A DNA stretch of 19,274 nt from the NCBI GenBank assembly GCA_044227705.1, contig JBGAWE010000072.1:1-19274 (forward strand), read 5' to 3'. Both the position numbers and the translations under genes were made by a program. The stretch's first letter is position 1. The number at the start of each line of letters is the position of its first letter. Positions 1-7,587 of this stretch are shown here, piece by piece. Origin of the DNA: JANOQP01 sp044227705 (GTDB taxonomy: Bacteria > Bacteroidota > Bacteroidia > Chitinophagales > Saprospiraceae). The notes below the pieces were generated by a model that was given only the letters and a program-made list of their open reading frames with translations, did not search any database and had not been told where the DNA came from.

Positions 1-431
1 GTTTTTCAAAAATGAACCTCGACTCGCTCGCCCTCTTATTATCTCAAAAAACGCCAGTCGCAGGGCCGGTCTTTCAACTCGAAGACATCCGCTACGATTC
101 CTCGACGGCCGTCGCGCCCGACTCGGCCGCGATGGTTTTTGAACTGGAAAAACTCAAAGCCCTGCTCCTCGAAAACCCCTCTTTGAAAATCGAAATTGGG
201 GCGCACACGGAGGGGTTTTCAAAAGAGAAGCTCGCCCAAAAGCTGTCTGAAGCCCGCGCCACTTTTTTGCAGATGAAGTTGACGGCAATGGGAATTCCCG
301 CCGGGCGGGTTGCGACCCAAGGCTTCGGCTCGAAGCGGCCGCTCGTCCCCTGCCCGAAAGGCGGCGACTGCCCGCCCGCCATCCTTCTCGCCAATCGGCG
401 CGTCGAAATCAGGGTGATTTCGACGGACTGA
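1..431 (+). CDS. OmpA-family peptidoglycan-binding domain protein, 5'-truncated by window edge
   Basis: This is the C-terminal OmpA-like domain of an envelope protein. Such domains bind the diaminopimelate of peptidoglycan and tether outer-membrane proteins or lipoproteins to the wall. An ATG lies at position 12, but the frame is open back to base 3 and no signal peptide follows that ATG, so the gene very probably begins upstream of the window. Counting from that ATG, the domain core is FQLEDIRYD (22-30), IEIGAHTEG (60-68), LSEARA (78-83), a GFGSKRP turn and a terminal NRRVEI. A Cys pair around the PCPKGGDCPP segment is typical of Bacteroidota PD40-OmpA proteins. The usual HTD motif reads HTE here. 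The missing N-terminus could be TPR/PD40 or carbohydrate-binding-like, as in the two paralogues at 4740-5933 and 10495-12471. The fold is secure; the full architecture is unknown. Confidence 0.8.
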   Translation, partial: FSKMNLDSLALLLSQKTPVAGPVFQLEDIRYDSSTAVAPDSAAMVFELEKLKALLLENPSLKIEIGAHTEGFSKEKLAQKLSEARATFLQMKLTAMGIPAGRVATQGFGSKRPLVPCPKGGDCPPAILLANRRVEIRVISTD

Positions 432-436
432 AGGGC

Positions 437-466
437 TTGGCCAGCTTCCCTGTTTGGCTACATTTG
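437..466 (+). promoter_or_regulatory. Bacteroidota-type promoter for the PorG-like/trhO cluster
   Basis: TTG at 437-439, 19 bases, then TACATTTG at 459-466, an exact match to the Bacteroidota -7 element TAnnTTTG. The expected transcription start is near 470, giving a leader of about 130 bases before the start codon at 603. It begins just after the stop of the preceding OmpA gene, so the cluster can be transcribed independently of it. Confidence 0.65.
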
Positions 467-602
467 CCCGCTTTTTCCACGATTTTTGGTGAAAAAAGGA
501 CGCTCCCGGCCCGATTTTTTGAAATGCGGCGTTTGGGGGCTGCCGCCCGACGCTGGAGCTTCGGGACACAACCGGGGAAAAAACCATCCACGATTCTCGA
601 CC

Positions 603-1424
603 ATGACCATCCGATTGCTTCGCATCCCTAGCCTTTTCGGCCTGCTTTTTATCGCCCAGAATCTCGCCGCCCAGCAAGGCTGGGAGGTTGGCGGATGGGC
701 GGGCGTCTCCAACTATTTCGGCGATTTGAACACCGAGTGGCGCGTCAACCGCGTCGGGCTGGCTGGCGGCGCACTGGCCCGGTACAACTTCAACGACCGG
801 CTCTGTGCGCGCTTAGGGGTGAGCTACGGCCGCCTCGCCGCCTCCGACAAGGACTCGAAGAACGTCTACCAGCAGCGGCGCAACCTCTCCTTCCGCAGCG
901 ACATCTTCGACATCTCGGCCAGCGGCGAGTTCAACTTCCTGCCCTACATCCACGGCGACCGCGAGTACAACTACACGCCCTACATGCTGGCCGGGTTCAC
1001 CGTCTTCCGCTACAACCCGAAGGCGAAGTACGAAGGGAAATGGGAGGAGCTTCGCCCGCTCGGAACCGAAGGCCAGTTCCGGGGCGAGGAGTACAACACG
1101 CTCGGCGGGGCCTTCAACTACGGCCTCGGGCTGAAGATGGACATCAGCTACCGCCTCTCATTTAATATAGAGCTCGGCGCCCGCAGCGTCTGGACGGACT
1201 ACCTAGACGACGTGAGCGGCAACTACCCGAACACCGACGACCTGCGCTCCATCCGGGGCGACCTCGCCGTCGCGCTCTCCGACCGCTCGGAGCTGCCCAA
1301 GATCGGGCAGGCCGGTCGGCAGCGCGGCAATGCGAAGAAGAACGACTTCTACACCTTCCTCGGCGCGGGGGTTTTCTACTACTTCGGCTCCATCCGCTGC
1401 CCGTCGGTGGGTAGGCGGGATTGA
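603..1424 (+). CDS. PorG-like outer-membrane beta-barrel protein (DUF6089 family)
   Basis: Predicted outer-membrane barrel of 273 aa from the family that includes PorG, the barrel that anchors type IX secretion (T9SS) and gliding components to the outer membrane. I start it at ATG 603 because a signal peptide follows directly (hydrophobic residues 9-22, cleavage near LAAQ-Q). The same frame is open further upstream, but that stretch crosses the leader. Family landmarks seen: SNYFGDLN (36-43), ARYNFNDR (59-66), RRNLSFRSD (92-100), GEFNF (108-112), TPYMLAGF (125-132), LGTEG (153-157) and TDYLDDVSGNY (198-208). It ends in an aromatic strand (FYYFG). trhO follows after 15 bases, suggesting cotranscription. 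Family membership is strong. Whether it is the true PorG or one of several DUF6089 paralogues cannot be settled here. Confidence 0.85.
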   Translation: MTIRLLRIPSLFGLLFIAQNLAAQQGWEVGGWAGVSNYFGDLNTEWRVNRVGLAGGALARYNFNDRLCARLGVSYGRLAASDKDSKNVYQQRRNLSFRSDIFDISASGEFNFLPYIHGDREYNYTPYMLAGFTVFRYNPKAKYEGKWEELRPLGTEGQFRGEEYNTLGGAFNYGLGLKMDISYRLSFNIELGARSVWTDYLDDVSGNYPNTDDLRSIRGDLAVALSDRSELPKIGQAGRQRGNAKKNDFYTFLGAGVFYYFGSIRCPSVGRRD

Positions 1425-1439
1425 GTTCTCTCTAATAAA

Positions 1440-2504
1440 ATGGAAGCTCTCGACCCGCACCTCCGCAACAAGCTCAACCGCCGCGCCCTGCGAGACCGCA
1501 TGGAAAGCTCGCCCGTCGAGCGGCGGACGCTCTCTTTTTACAGGTATTGCCGAATCGAGGAACCTGTCGGTTTCCGCAACGATTTCTATCAAAAACTGGC
1601 CGAAACAGGGGTTCTCGGCCGCGTCTACGTCGCCCGAGAGGGGGTGAACGGGCAGGTTTCCGTTCCCGTTGAAAAGCTCGACGACTTCCGCGCCGCGCTC
1701 GACGTCTATCCCTTTTTGAAAAATTTGAGGCTCAACCTTGCCCGCGAGGACGACGGCCGCTCCTTTTTCCTGCTCGATGTCAAAGTCAGGAAGAAGATTG
1801 TCGCCGACGGCATAGACGATCCGCGCTTCGACCCTTCCGACATGGGCCGGCACCTCTCGGCCGCGGATTTCAACGAAATCACGGCCCGGCCCGAGACTGT
1901 TTTGGTGGACATGAGGAACCATTACGAGAGCGAGGTCGGCCACTTCGCGGGCGCGGTTCTGCCCCCGGCGGAGACCTTTCGGGAGGAGCTTCCGATGGTC
2001 GTCGAGATGCTTTCCGAGTTCAAAGACCGGCCAGTCGTCATGTACTGCACGGGCGGAATCCGGTGCGAAAAGGCATCGGCCTGGCTGAAGTTCAATGGTT
2101 TCGAGAATGTCTTCCAGCTCGACGGCGGCATCATCGAGTACGACCGACAGGTGAGGGAACTGGGGCTGGAGAACAAATTCAGGGGAAAAAACTTCGTCTT
2201 CGACAGCCGCCTCGGCGAGCGAATCGGGCCGGAAATCGTCTCGACCTGCCATCAATGCGGGCAGCCGAGCGACTCGCACCGCAATTGTGCGAACGACCCC
2301 TGCCACCTCCTTTTCATCCAATGCGACGAGTGCTTTGAGAAGATGCGCGGATGTTGTTCGGCGGAGTGCCGGGAATTTTTGAAACTGCCTGCCGAGGAGC
2401 GGAAAGTCTTGCAGAAAACCCGGCGGTTCAACGGCTCGGAGGCCGGGCGGCACCACGGGCTGAGGCCACGGCCGGGGCGGGCAGACACCAAGGTTTTTGG
2501 CTAA
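1440..2504 (+). CDS. trhO: tRNA uridine(34) hydroxylase, rhodanese-like (TrhO/YceA family)
   Basis: Oxygen-dependent hydroxylase that makes 5-hydroxyuridine at the wobble position 34 of certain tRNAs (cytoplasmic). The protein has 354 aa, similar to E. coli TrhO. An N-terminal acylphosphatase-like domain contains REGVNGQVS (66-74). A rhodanese domain carries the active loop CTGGIRCEKA (203-212), with Cys203 in the C-x-x-G-x-R position, followed by QLDGGI (226-231). The C-terminal part is Cys-rich (C270, C273, C283, C288, C295, C298, C305, C306, C310), as in the zinc-binding-like tail of longer family members. ATG 1440 lies 15 bases after the PorG-like gene and begins with the usual family N-terminus. 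The last ~25 residues are basic and low in complexity. The assignment is confident. Confidence 0.92.
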   Translation: MEALDPHLRNKLNRRALRDRMESSPVERRTLSFYRYCRIEEPVGFRNDFYQKLAETGVLGRVYVAREGVNGQVSVPVEKLDDFRAALDVYPFLKNLRLNLAREDDGRSFFLLDVKVRKKIVADGIDDPRFDPSDMGRHLSAADFNEITARPETVLVDMRNHYESEVGHFAGAVLPPAETFREELPMVVEMLSEFKDRPVVMYCTGGIRCEKASAWLKFNGFENVFQLDGGIIEYDRQVRELGLENKFRGKNFVFDSRLGERIGPEIVSTCHQCGQPSDSHRNCANDPCHLLFIQCDECFEKMRGCCSAECREFLKLPAEERKVLQKTRRFNGSEAGRHHGLRPRPGRADTKVFG

Positions 2505-2540
2505 TTTGCCCCCAAAATCATTCAAAAACATACCGAAACC

Positions 2541-3425
2541 ATGCGACAAATCGACCCGCTCATCACGCCGACCCGCGACCTCCACCAGTTCATGCTCGGG
2601 GCCGTCGCGCCCCGGCCCATCGCCTGGGCGAGCACCATCGGAGCGGGCGGCGTGGTCAACCTCGCTCCGTTTTCCTTTTTCAACGCCTTCAGCTCCAACC
2701 CGCCCATCGTCATCTTTTCGGCCAACCGCCGCGTCGACAAGAACACCACGAAGGACACTCTGCGCAACATCGAAGAGACGCGCGAGGTGGTCATCCACGC
2801 CGTCACGCACGACCTCGTCCAGCAGATGGCGGTGACGAGCATCGAATTCGAGTACGGGGTGAGCGAGTTTGTGAAAGCGGGCCTCACGGCCATCGACTCG
2901 GTGCTGGTCAAGCCGCCGCGCATCGCCGAGTCGCCCGTCCACATGGAGTGCAAAGTGGTGGACATCATCAAGCTCGGCGACGGTGGCGGCGCGGGCATCC
3001 TCTTCATCTGCCAGGTCGTGCTGATGCACATCGCCGAGCGCGTCATCGACGAGAAGGGCCGCCTCGACCCGCACAAGCTCGACCTGATGGGCCGAATGGG
3101 CCGCGCCTTCTACGTACGCGCCAGCGGCGACGCGGTGAAGACCATCGTGCAGGGGCAGACGTCGGGCGGGGTCGGCTTCGACGGGCTGCCCGAGCGGCTG
3201 CGGCACAGCGCGGTGCTCACGGGCAACAACCTCGGCCAACTCGCGGGCCTGCCCGAGCTGCCGACGAGTGCCTCGGTGATGGCCTTGCTAGAGAGCGAGC
3301 CTGCGCTGAAAGAGGTCTTCGAGTTCAAAGACCCGATGCGGGTGTTTCAGGAAATGGCCCGCGTCGCGCTCGAGAGCGGCGATTTGGAGTATGGGGCCAA
3401 ATTGGCTATGTTGAGCTTGGGATAG
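2541..3425 (+). CDS. flavin reductase-like FMN-binding split-barrel protein (DIM6/NTAB type)
   Basis: 294-aa protein of the flavin reductase-like family, cytoplasmic, expected to bind FMN and possibly to reduce flavin with NAD(P)H; its actual substrate cannot be read from sequence. The split-barrel core starts at GAVAPRPIAWAST (20-32), followed by NLAPFSFFNAFSSNPP (40-55) and then DTLRNI and EFVKAGL, all characteristic of this group. A C-terminal ~100-residue extension follows the barrel (GRAFYVRASGD onward) and appears in the longer versions of the family. It starts 36 bases after trhO, so it probably shares that transcript. Its stop lies only 17 bases from the stop of the convergent methyltransferase gene. 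The family is secure, the role unknown. Confidence 0.85.
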   Translation: MRQIDPLITPTRDLHQFMLGAVAPRPIAWASTIGAGGVVNLAPFSFFNAFSSNPPIVIFSANRRVDKNTTKDTLRNIEETREVVIHAVTHDLVQQMAVTSIEFEYGVSEFVKAGLTAIDSVLVKPPRIAESPVHMECKVVDIIKLGDGGGAGILFICQVVLMHIAERVIDEKGRLDPHKLDLMGRMGRAFYVRASGDAVKTIVQGQTSGGVGFDGLPERLRHSAVLTGNNLGQLAGLPELPTSASVMALLESEPALKEVFEFKDPMRVFQEMARVALESGDLEYGAKLAMLSLG

Positions 3426-3442
3426 CCGCCTGTTTCAAAAAA

Positions 3443-4036
3443 TCATTTCGTTGAAAGCTCCATCCACAGCTCTCTCGCCTGTCTCGGGCGGATGGAGGAG
3501 AGGCAGGTTTCCATTGTTTTTATATCGAAAAAAGGCTCGAAAAGCGGCCGGTACTCCGCCCGGTTCCCGCCGAAAGGCGGGCCACCGTCGAACTCGGCAT
3601 CGAACAAAATGCCTACCAGCCGACCGCCGGGGGCGAGGAGGGAGGCCATCTTTTCCACATATCGCGCCCGCAGCGAGGGGTCGATGGCGCAGAAAAAAGT
3701 CTGCTCGACGATGAGGTCGAACTTTCCCTCAAGCTCGAAAAAGTCCCCTTCCAAAACAGTCAGCCGGTCGCCGAAACGGTCGCGGAGGTTCTGCGCCGCG
3801 CGGGGCGAGATGTCGATTAGGGTGATGTCGGTGAAGCCTTTTTTGAGCAGGAAATCGGCCTCGTGGGCGTTGCCGCAGCCCGGAATCAGAATCGACAGCG
3901 ATTTCGGATTGGTTGAAAAATCGCGCTCGAAAAACTCGACGATGGGCGGCGAGGGCTGCCCGAGGTCCCATTGTGTTTCACCTGTCTGCCAGCGGTTTTC
4001 CCAAAATGATTTTGTGTTGTCAATCTGCAAGTTCAT
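3443..4036 (-). CDS. SAM-dependent methyltransferase, thiopurine S-methyltransferase (TPMT) family
   Basis: Class I SAM-dependent methyltransferase, 197 aa. I take ATG 4036; the frame extends to a TTG at 4057, but that adds only seven weak residues. Motifs: FWENRW with TQWDLGQPSP (11-30) at the N-terminus; SAM-binding motif I IPGCGNAHE (51-59); acidic motif II in ITLIDISP (71-78); VEQTFFCAIDPSLR (110-123), the hallmark of the TPMT-like branch; LLAPGGRLVG (133-142); and GPPFGG (152-157). Bacterial relatives methylate thiols, selenium or tellurium compounds, or remain uncharacterised, so no substrate is claimed. It starts 21 bases after the ribA stop, most likely in the same transcript, but no riboflavin step needing a methyltransferase is known. 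Confidence 0.87.
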   Translation of the reverse strand: MNLQIDNTKSFWENRWQTGETQWDLGQPSPPIVEFFERDFSTNPKSLSILIPGCGNAHEADFLLKKGFTDITLIDISPRAAQNLRDRFGDRLTVLEGDFFELEGKFDLIVEQTFFCAIDPSLRARYVEKMASLLAPGGRLVGILFDAEFDGGPPFGGNRAEYRPLFEPFFDIKTMETCLSSIRPRQARELWMELSTK

Positions 4037-4057
4037 GGATGTTCTTGAAAAAGGCAA

Positions 4058-4651
4058 TCAAAGAAAATGGCCCATCAGCTCCTTTTTGGCCAAGAGGTAG
4101 TCGCGGTTGTCGCTGTTCGGCGCGATGACGAGCGGCGTTCGAGCGGAGACCCGGATGCCCGAGCGTTCGAGCGCGGCCACTTTTTCGGGGTTGTTGGTTA
4201 TCAAATTTATGTCGGCGATGCCGAGGTCGGCGAGGATGGCGACGGCGGCGCCGTACTGCCGCGCATCGACCTCGAAGCCGAGGTGGGTGTTGGCGTCGGC
4301 GGTGTTGAGGCCGGCGTCCTGCAGGTTGTAGGCGCGAAGCTTGTTGATGAGGCCGATGCCGCGCCCCTCCTGCCGGAGATAGACGAGCACGCCGCCCGTC
4401 TCGGCGACCATGCGGATGGCGGTCGCGAGCTGCTCGCCGCAGTCGCAGCGGCGGGAGCCAAAGAGGTCGCCAGTGAGGCATTCCGAGTGGATGCGGACGG
4501 GGACGGGGCCTCGGGTGGGGTCGAAATTTTCGGAGACGAAGGCGACGTGCGGCATCAAGTCGTCGGGCGAGGCGGCGAAGGCGACCATCTCGAACACCCC
4601 GAGCCGCGTCGGGATGGGGGCGGAGGCTTGTCGGGAGAGCGTTTTTCTCAT
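4058..4651 (-). CDS. ribA: GTP cyclohydrolase II
   Basis: First committed step of riboflavin synthesis: GTP is converted to 2,5-diamino-6-ribosylamino-4(3H)-pyrimidinone 5'-phosphate, formate and pyrophosphate. From ATG 4651 the protein has 197 aa, almost the length of E. coli RibA. The zinc ligands are Cys58, Cys69 and Cys71 in HSECLTGDLFGSRRCDCGEQ (55-74). YLRQEGRGIGLINK (91-104), HLGFEVDARQYG (123-134, with Asp129 and Arg131 at the catalytic positions) and LITNNPEK (150-157) complete the active site. An earlier ATG at 4732 exists, but its extra 27 residues do not resemble the family. This is a stand-alone RibA, not the RibBA fusion (with 3,4-DHBP synthase) common in many bacteria, so ribB must lie elsewhere. 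It sits 88 bases after the OmpA-domain gene. Confidence 0.95.
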   Translation of the reverse strand: MRKTLSRQASAPIPTRLGVFEMVAFAASPDDLMPHVAFVSENFDPTRGPVPVRIHSECLTGDLFGSRRCDCGEQLATAIRMVAETGGVLVYLRQEGRGIGLINKLRAYNLQDAGLNTADANTHLGFEVDARQYGAAVAILADLGIADINLITNNPEKVAALERSGIRVSARTPLVIAPNSDNRDYLLAKKELMGHFL

Positions 4652-4739
4652 AAGAAATGCCGGGTTGCGGGGGCGGTTCGGCGCGAAGGAAAACCAGAAA
4701 ACGGGGCGAAGGTTTGTAGAGACGCGATGCATCGCAACT

Positions 4740-5933
4740 CTACCGCCGCAGCACGACGAACTCCACCCGCCGGTTCTGCTGCCGCCCCGCGTCCGTCTCG
4801 TTGGTCGAGACCGGCTGCCTTTCGCCCGCGCCGCGCGAGCGGAGGCGCTCGGCGCGGATGCCCTGTTTTCGGAGCCAGGCGACGACCGTCCGGGCGCGGC
4901 TTTCGGAGAGCTTTTGGTTGTAGTCGTCGCTGCCGTCGCTGTCGGTATGGCCGATGACCTCGATTTGCATCGTCGGGTTCTCCCTTAAAATCTTGGCCAA
5001 CTTACCCAGCTCGACGAACGAGCGGGGCATCAACTCCGACCGGTCGAACTCGAAGTAGATGTTCTTCAACCTGACCGTGTCGCCCTGTCGGAGGGTGATT
5101 TTAGTCAAGTCGTCGGGGCCGACGAGGAGCGGGCGGAAGGGCGGGATTTTTTTCACCAACACGTCGTCGATATAATAGTAGGCGAAGTTGAGGCTTGCGT
5201 CGCCCGCCACGTTCTCGGTTTTCGTCTGCTCGTCGGAGGAGAAGTTGCCGATGGTCAGCCAGTCGGCCTCCTCCTCGGCGATGAATTTTCCACTGATTTT
5301 CACCCACTTTGCCGGGGCTTCGACGACCTCCTCGGCGGCCACCTGCGGGGCCATCTGAAGCTGCTCATCGGTCTTCTTATCGATTTTGTCCAATGTGAAA
5401 ACCGCACCCAAATGGTTGATTTGCAACGCCTTGGGTAGCGACGCGACCCAAAATTCCACCAGATAGGACTGCCCCGCAACGAGCGGCTCGGCCAGCAGAA
5501 TCTCGATGTACTCGCGGCAATGGGGCTTGCCGTTCTTGCAGCCGTAGAGGGTGATGCCCGCCATGTTCTTGCCCGAGTGCGGCTTGAACTTGCCGAAGCC
5601 CTTCTCCTGCCAACTCTCCGGAACGCGCACCTTCGGCGAGTAGGCATCGGGCGAGGCGGTCGTGGCCGACTGCCAATATTTGACGACCTCGCCGAAGTGG
5701 GAGCCTTTGTAATACCAGCCGATCGGCTGCGAGATGAACTGCTCGAAACCTGGGTTCGGGACGATGTTCGGGGCCTGTTCGGCGGCGGGCGCGGCCGACG
5801 ATTTTTCAGTTGCGGCCTCGACGGCGGCACCTTTCGGCGCACCTGAGGTCGATGCGCCGCCGGTCGCTTGCGCACAGAGTTTCCCCAACAGAATCGGGGA
5901 GAAAAGCAGCACGGCTATTAGGGACGTTTTCAA
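4740..5933 (-). CDS. OmpA-family protein with N-terminal carbohydrate-binding-like beta-sandwich
   Basis: Secreted envelope protein of 397 aa. A signal peptide is followed by a low-complexity Ala/Ser/Gly-rich linker (24-53). A beta-sandwich with the look of a galactose-binding/carbohydrate-binding module follows, opening NIVPNPGFEQF and closing in a strand with YYYIDDVLVKK. The C-terminal OmpA domain begins LKNIYFEFDRSELMPRS and contains the complete IGHTDSDG motif, LSESRA and QQNRRVEFV, so peptidoglycan binding is expected. The start appears to be TTG at 5933-5931: no in-frame ATG exists between it and the upstream in-frame stop (5969-5967), and the signal peptide starts precisely there. It follows the small lipoprotein by 81 bases. 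Related proteins link wall and outer membrane; the ligand of the N-terminal domain is unknown. Confidence 0.85.
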   Translation of the reverse strand: MKTSLIAVLLFSPILLGKLCAQATGGASTSGAPKGAAVEAATEKSSAAPAAEQAPNIVPNPGFEQFISQPIGWYYKGSHFGEVVKYWQSATTASPDAYSPKVRVPESWQEKGFGKFKPHSGKNMAGITLYGCKNGKPHCREYIEILLAEPLVAGQSYLVEFWVASLPKALQINHLGAVFTLDKIDKKTDEQLQMAPQVAAEEVVEAPAKWVKISGKFIAEEEADWLTIGNFSSDEQTKTENVAGDASLNFAYYYIDDVLVKKIPPFRPLLVGPDDLTKITLRQGDTVRLKNIYFEFDRSELMPRSFVELGKLAKILRENPTMQIEVIGHTDSDGSDDYNQKLSESRARTVVAWLRKQGIRAERLRSRGAGERQPVSTNETDAGRQQNRRVEFVVLRR

Positions 5934-6014
5934 AATCGCCAGTTTAGGAGACAGAAAGAACGCGGTTCAAAGTGGTCGGAAGGTGGCAGGGCGATTCGTT
6001 GTTCGGGCGACGGG

Positions 6015-6227
6015 TCAATGCCGCAGGCCCGTCTTCTTCTTTGCCTTGTCGGGGAAGAGGCCCGACTTGGTCTTGCCGGACTTCTTGTAGCCGCCGCCTT
6101 TTTTCTCCTGGGCCTTGAGGCTCTCGGTAGCGGGGCAGCCGGATTTTCTCGAATTGAAAATGCCGCAGGATGGGAGGAGCGAGACAGCCAGGAAGGCAAG
6201 GAGGAGGCCGAGCAAGCGTTTCTTCAT
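6015..6227 (-). CDS. small Lys/Gly-rich lipoprotein, hypothetical
   Basis: 70-aa predicted lipoprotein. From the ATG at 6227 it has a two-Lys/Arg n-region, a Leu/Ala-rich hydrophobic core (5-18) and the lipobox LPSC with the lipidated Cys at 21. The mature part is about 50 residues, strongly basic, rich in Lys, Gly and Ser, with a second Cys in RKSGCP. An ATG three codons earlier (6236) is possible but less natural for a signal peptide. I do not recognise a named family. Short basic lipoproteins of this form occur in Bacteroidota next to envelope genes. It has a recognisable -7 element upstream and probably leads the minus-strand unit with the OmpA-domain protein, ribA and the methyltransferase. 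Confidence 0.7.
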   Translation of the reverse strand: MKKRLLGLLLAFLAVSLLPSCGIFNSRKSGCPATESLKAQEKKGGGYKKSGKTKSGLFPDKAKKKTGLRH

Positions 6228-6288
6228 TTTATGCAAACGTGTTTTTTTTTGAGCAAAATCCAGGAGCTGGGGCGAGCCGCCGAACGGA

Positions 6289-6296
6289 CAAAATTA
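6289..6296 (-). promoter_or_regulatory. -7 promoter element for the small-lipoprotein transcript
   Basis: Read on the minus strand the bases are TAATTTTG, an exact TAnnTTTG -7 box. The start of transcription would be near 6285, about 58 bases before the lipoprotein start codon. No convincing TTG -33 element is found 19 bases upstream, so the site is weaker than the promoters at 437, 14727 and 14829. Confidence 0.45.
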
Positions 6297-6324
6297 AACA
6301 AGGGGCTGGTTTCCGGGGCGTTTC

Positions 6325-6332
6325 TAATTTTG
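6325..6332 (+). promoter_or_regulatory. -7 promoter element for fbp
   Basis: TAATTTTG, an exact TAnnTTTG box, 39 bases before the fbp start codon. The expected transcript start is near 6335. No clear TTG -33 element is present. It faces away from the minus-strand box at 6289-6296, with 28 bases between them. Confidence 0.5.
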
Positions 6333-6371
6333 GCCAGCCTTCCAACAGATTTCCACCAACCAAATTTCATC

Positions 6372-7448
6372 ATGGCAACGAAAAAGGAAAACGGCACCGT
6401 CGCGGCCACCGCCCAAGCCGAGCACCACCCGGTACAGTTCCCCACCGACAGGATCGTAACGCTCGACGAGTTCATCCTCCGAACGGAGGCGGACTTCGAC
6501 TACTCCGTCGGCGAGCTGACGGGGCTCTTGCGCGACATCGGCGTGGCCGCCAAAATCATCAACCGCGAGGTCAACAAGGCCGGCCTCGTGGGCATCATCG
6601 GCGTCGAAGGGTCGGCAAACACGCACGGCGAGGACCAGCAGAAGCTCGACGTTTTCGCCAACGAGCGGCTCATCGAGTGCCTCAAAAACAGCGGCGAGTG
6701 CTGCGCCATCGCCTCCGAGGAGAACGAGGGGATGCTCGAAATCCCGTCCGTTTCGTCCAAAAAGGCCAATTATGTGGTCATGTTCGACCCGCTCGACGGC
6801 TCCTCCAACATCGACGTGAACGTGTCGGTCGGCACCATCTTCGCCATCTACCGCCGCCGCTCGCCTGACGGCGGGGCGGCTGTCGTGGGAGACTTTTTAC
6901 AGCCCGGCTCGAAGCTCGTGGCGGCGGGCTACGTCCTCTACGGCACCTCGACCATCCTCGTCTACACGACCGGGCGGGGGGTCAACGGCTTCACGCTCGA
7001 CCCGTCGATTGGCGAGTTCTGCCTCTCGCACCGCAACATGAAAATCCCAAAAACGGGCGACAGCTACGCCATCAACCAGGGATATTATTCAAAATTCGAC
7101 CTCGAGCTGCGCCGATACGTCGACCACTGCTCCGACAACAACTGGGGCCTGCGCTACATCGGCTCGATGGTCAGCGACATCCACCGCATTCTTATTAAAG
7201 GAGGGATTTTCCTCTATCCCGCCACCCGGAAATACCCAGAAGGAAAGCTGCGCCTCCTATATGAGTGCAATCCGCTGGCTATGATTGTCGAGCAAGCGGG
7301 CGGTCAGGCACTCGACACGAAGCTGAAACGCATCCTCGACACCGAGCCGACGAAGCTGCACCAGCGAAGCACCATCGCCATTGGCTCGCCGGTGATGGTA
7401 GAGGAGTTTGCGGCGTTTGTGAAAAAGTACGCGGCACTGCCGCTTTGA
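6372..7448 (+). CDS. fbp: fructose-1,6-bisphosphatase class I
   Basis: Hydrolyses fructose 1,6-bisphosphate to fructose 6-phosphate in gluconeogenesis (cytoplasmic, Mg2+-dependent). It has 358 aa, slightly longer than E. coli Fbp because of a ~25-residue N-terminal extension. Motifs: DQQKLDVFAN (88-97), SEENEG (115-120), the metal/phosphate signature FDPLDGSSNID (138-148), GYVLYGTST (186-194), RYIGSMVSDIHR (261-272) and YECNPLAMIVEQAGG (297-311), which includes the conserved catalytic-region Glu. The frame runs open to 6018, but that region holds the promoter, so ATG 6372 is chosen. It is transcribed alone and followed by terminators. Together with glgC at 16288 it points to active gluconeogenesis and storage-polysaccharide metabolism. 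Confidence 0.97.
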   Translation: MATKKENGTVAATAQAEHHPVQFPTDRIVTLDEFILRTEADFDYSVGELTGLLRDIGVAAKIINREVNKAGLVGIIGVEGSANTHGEDQQKLDVFANERLIECLKNSGECCAIASEENEGMLEIPSVSSKKANYVVMFDPLDGSSNIDVNVSVGTIFAIYRRRSPDGGAAVVGDFLQPGSKLVAAGYVLYGTSTILVYTTGRGVNGFTLDPSIGEFCLSHRNMKIPKTGDSYAINQGYYSKFDLELRRYVDHCSDNNWGLRYIGSMVSDIHRILIKGGIFLYPATRKYPEGKLRLLYECNPLAMIVEQAGGQALDTKLKRILDTEPTKLHQRSTIAIGSPVMVEEFAAFVKKYAALPL

Positions 7449-7451
7449 CTA

Positions 7452-7511
7452 GACCGTTCACGGTCGGTTTTTGAAAAAGGGCGTAGGGGCAAAACCGCTG
7501 CGCCTTTTTTA
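7452..7511 (+). terminator. tandem intrinsic terminators after fbp
   Basis: Two hairpins lie just after the fbp stop. The first is GACCG (7452-7456), loop TTCA, CGGTC (7461-7465), followed by GGTTTTTG. The second pairs AAAAAGGGCG (7474-7483) with CGCCTTTTTT (7501-7510), one G-T wobble. The second has A-runs and T-runs on both sides. They separate fbp from the exbD cluster. Confidence 0.7.
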
Positions 7512-7587
7512 TTGAAAAAAAATCCCGTCGCCGTCCACCAAACCCGTCGCCGCCCGCATCTCACAGGCAAGTGCCGGTTTTTAGAAA

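Noticed and set aside
2495..2512. Possible promoter GGCTAATTTGCC before the flavin reductase-like gene
   Set aside because: TAATTTG is one base short of TAnnTTTG and no TTG element lies 19 bases upstream; the close spacing after trhO makes readthrough more likely.
1203..3239. Very long open frame (678 codons) on the minus strand opposite the PorG-like, trhO and flavin reductase genes
   Set aside because: It is antisense to three well-supported genes and spans their boundaries. Its sequence is rich in Val, Asp, Arg and His without any motif, as expected for a GC-rich shadow frame.
3433..3456. TTTCAA...TTGAAA inverted repeat between the convergent flavin reductase and methyltransferase genes
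   Set aside because: Six AT-rich pairs with a 12-base loop and no T-run are too weak to call a terminator.
6018..6371. 118-codon N-terminal extension of the fbp frame
   Set aside because: It overlaps the lipoprotein gene in antisense and includes both divergent promoter boxes; family homology begins after ATG 6372.
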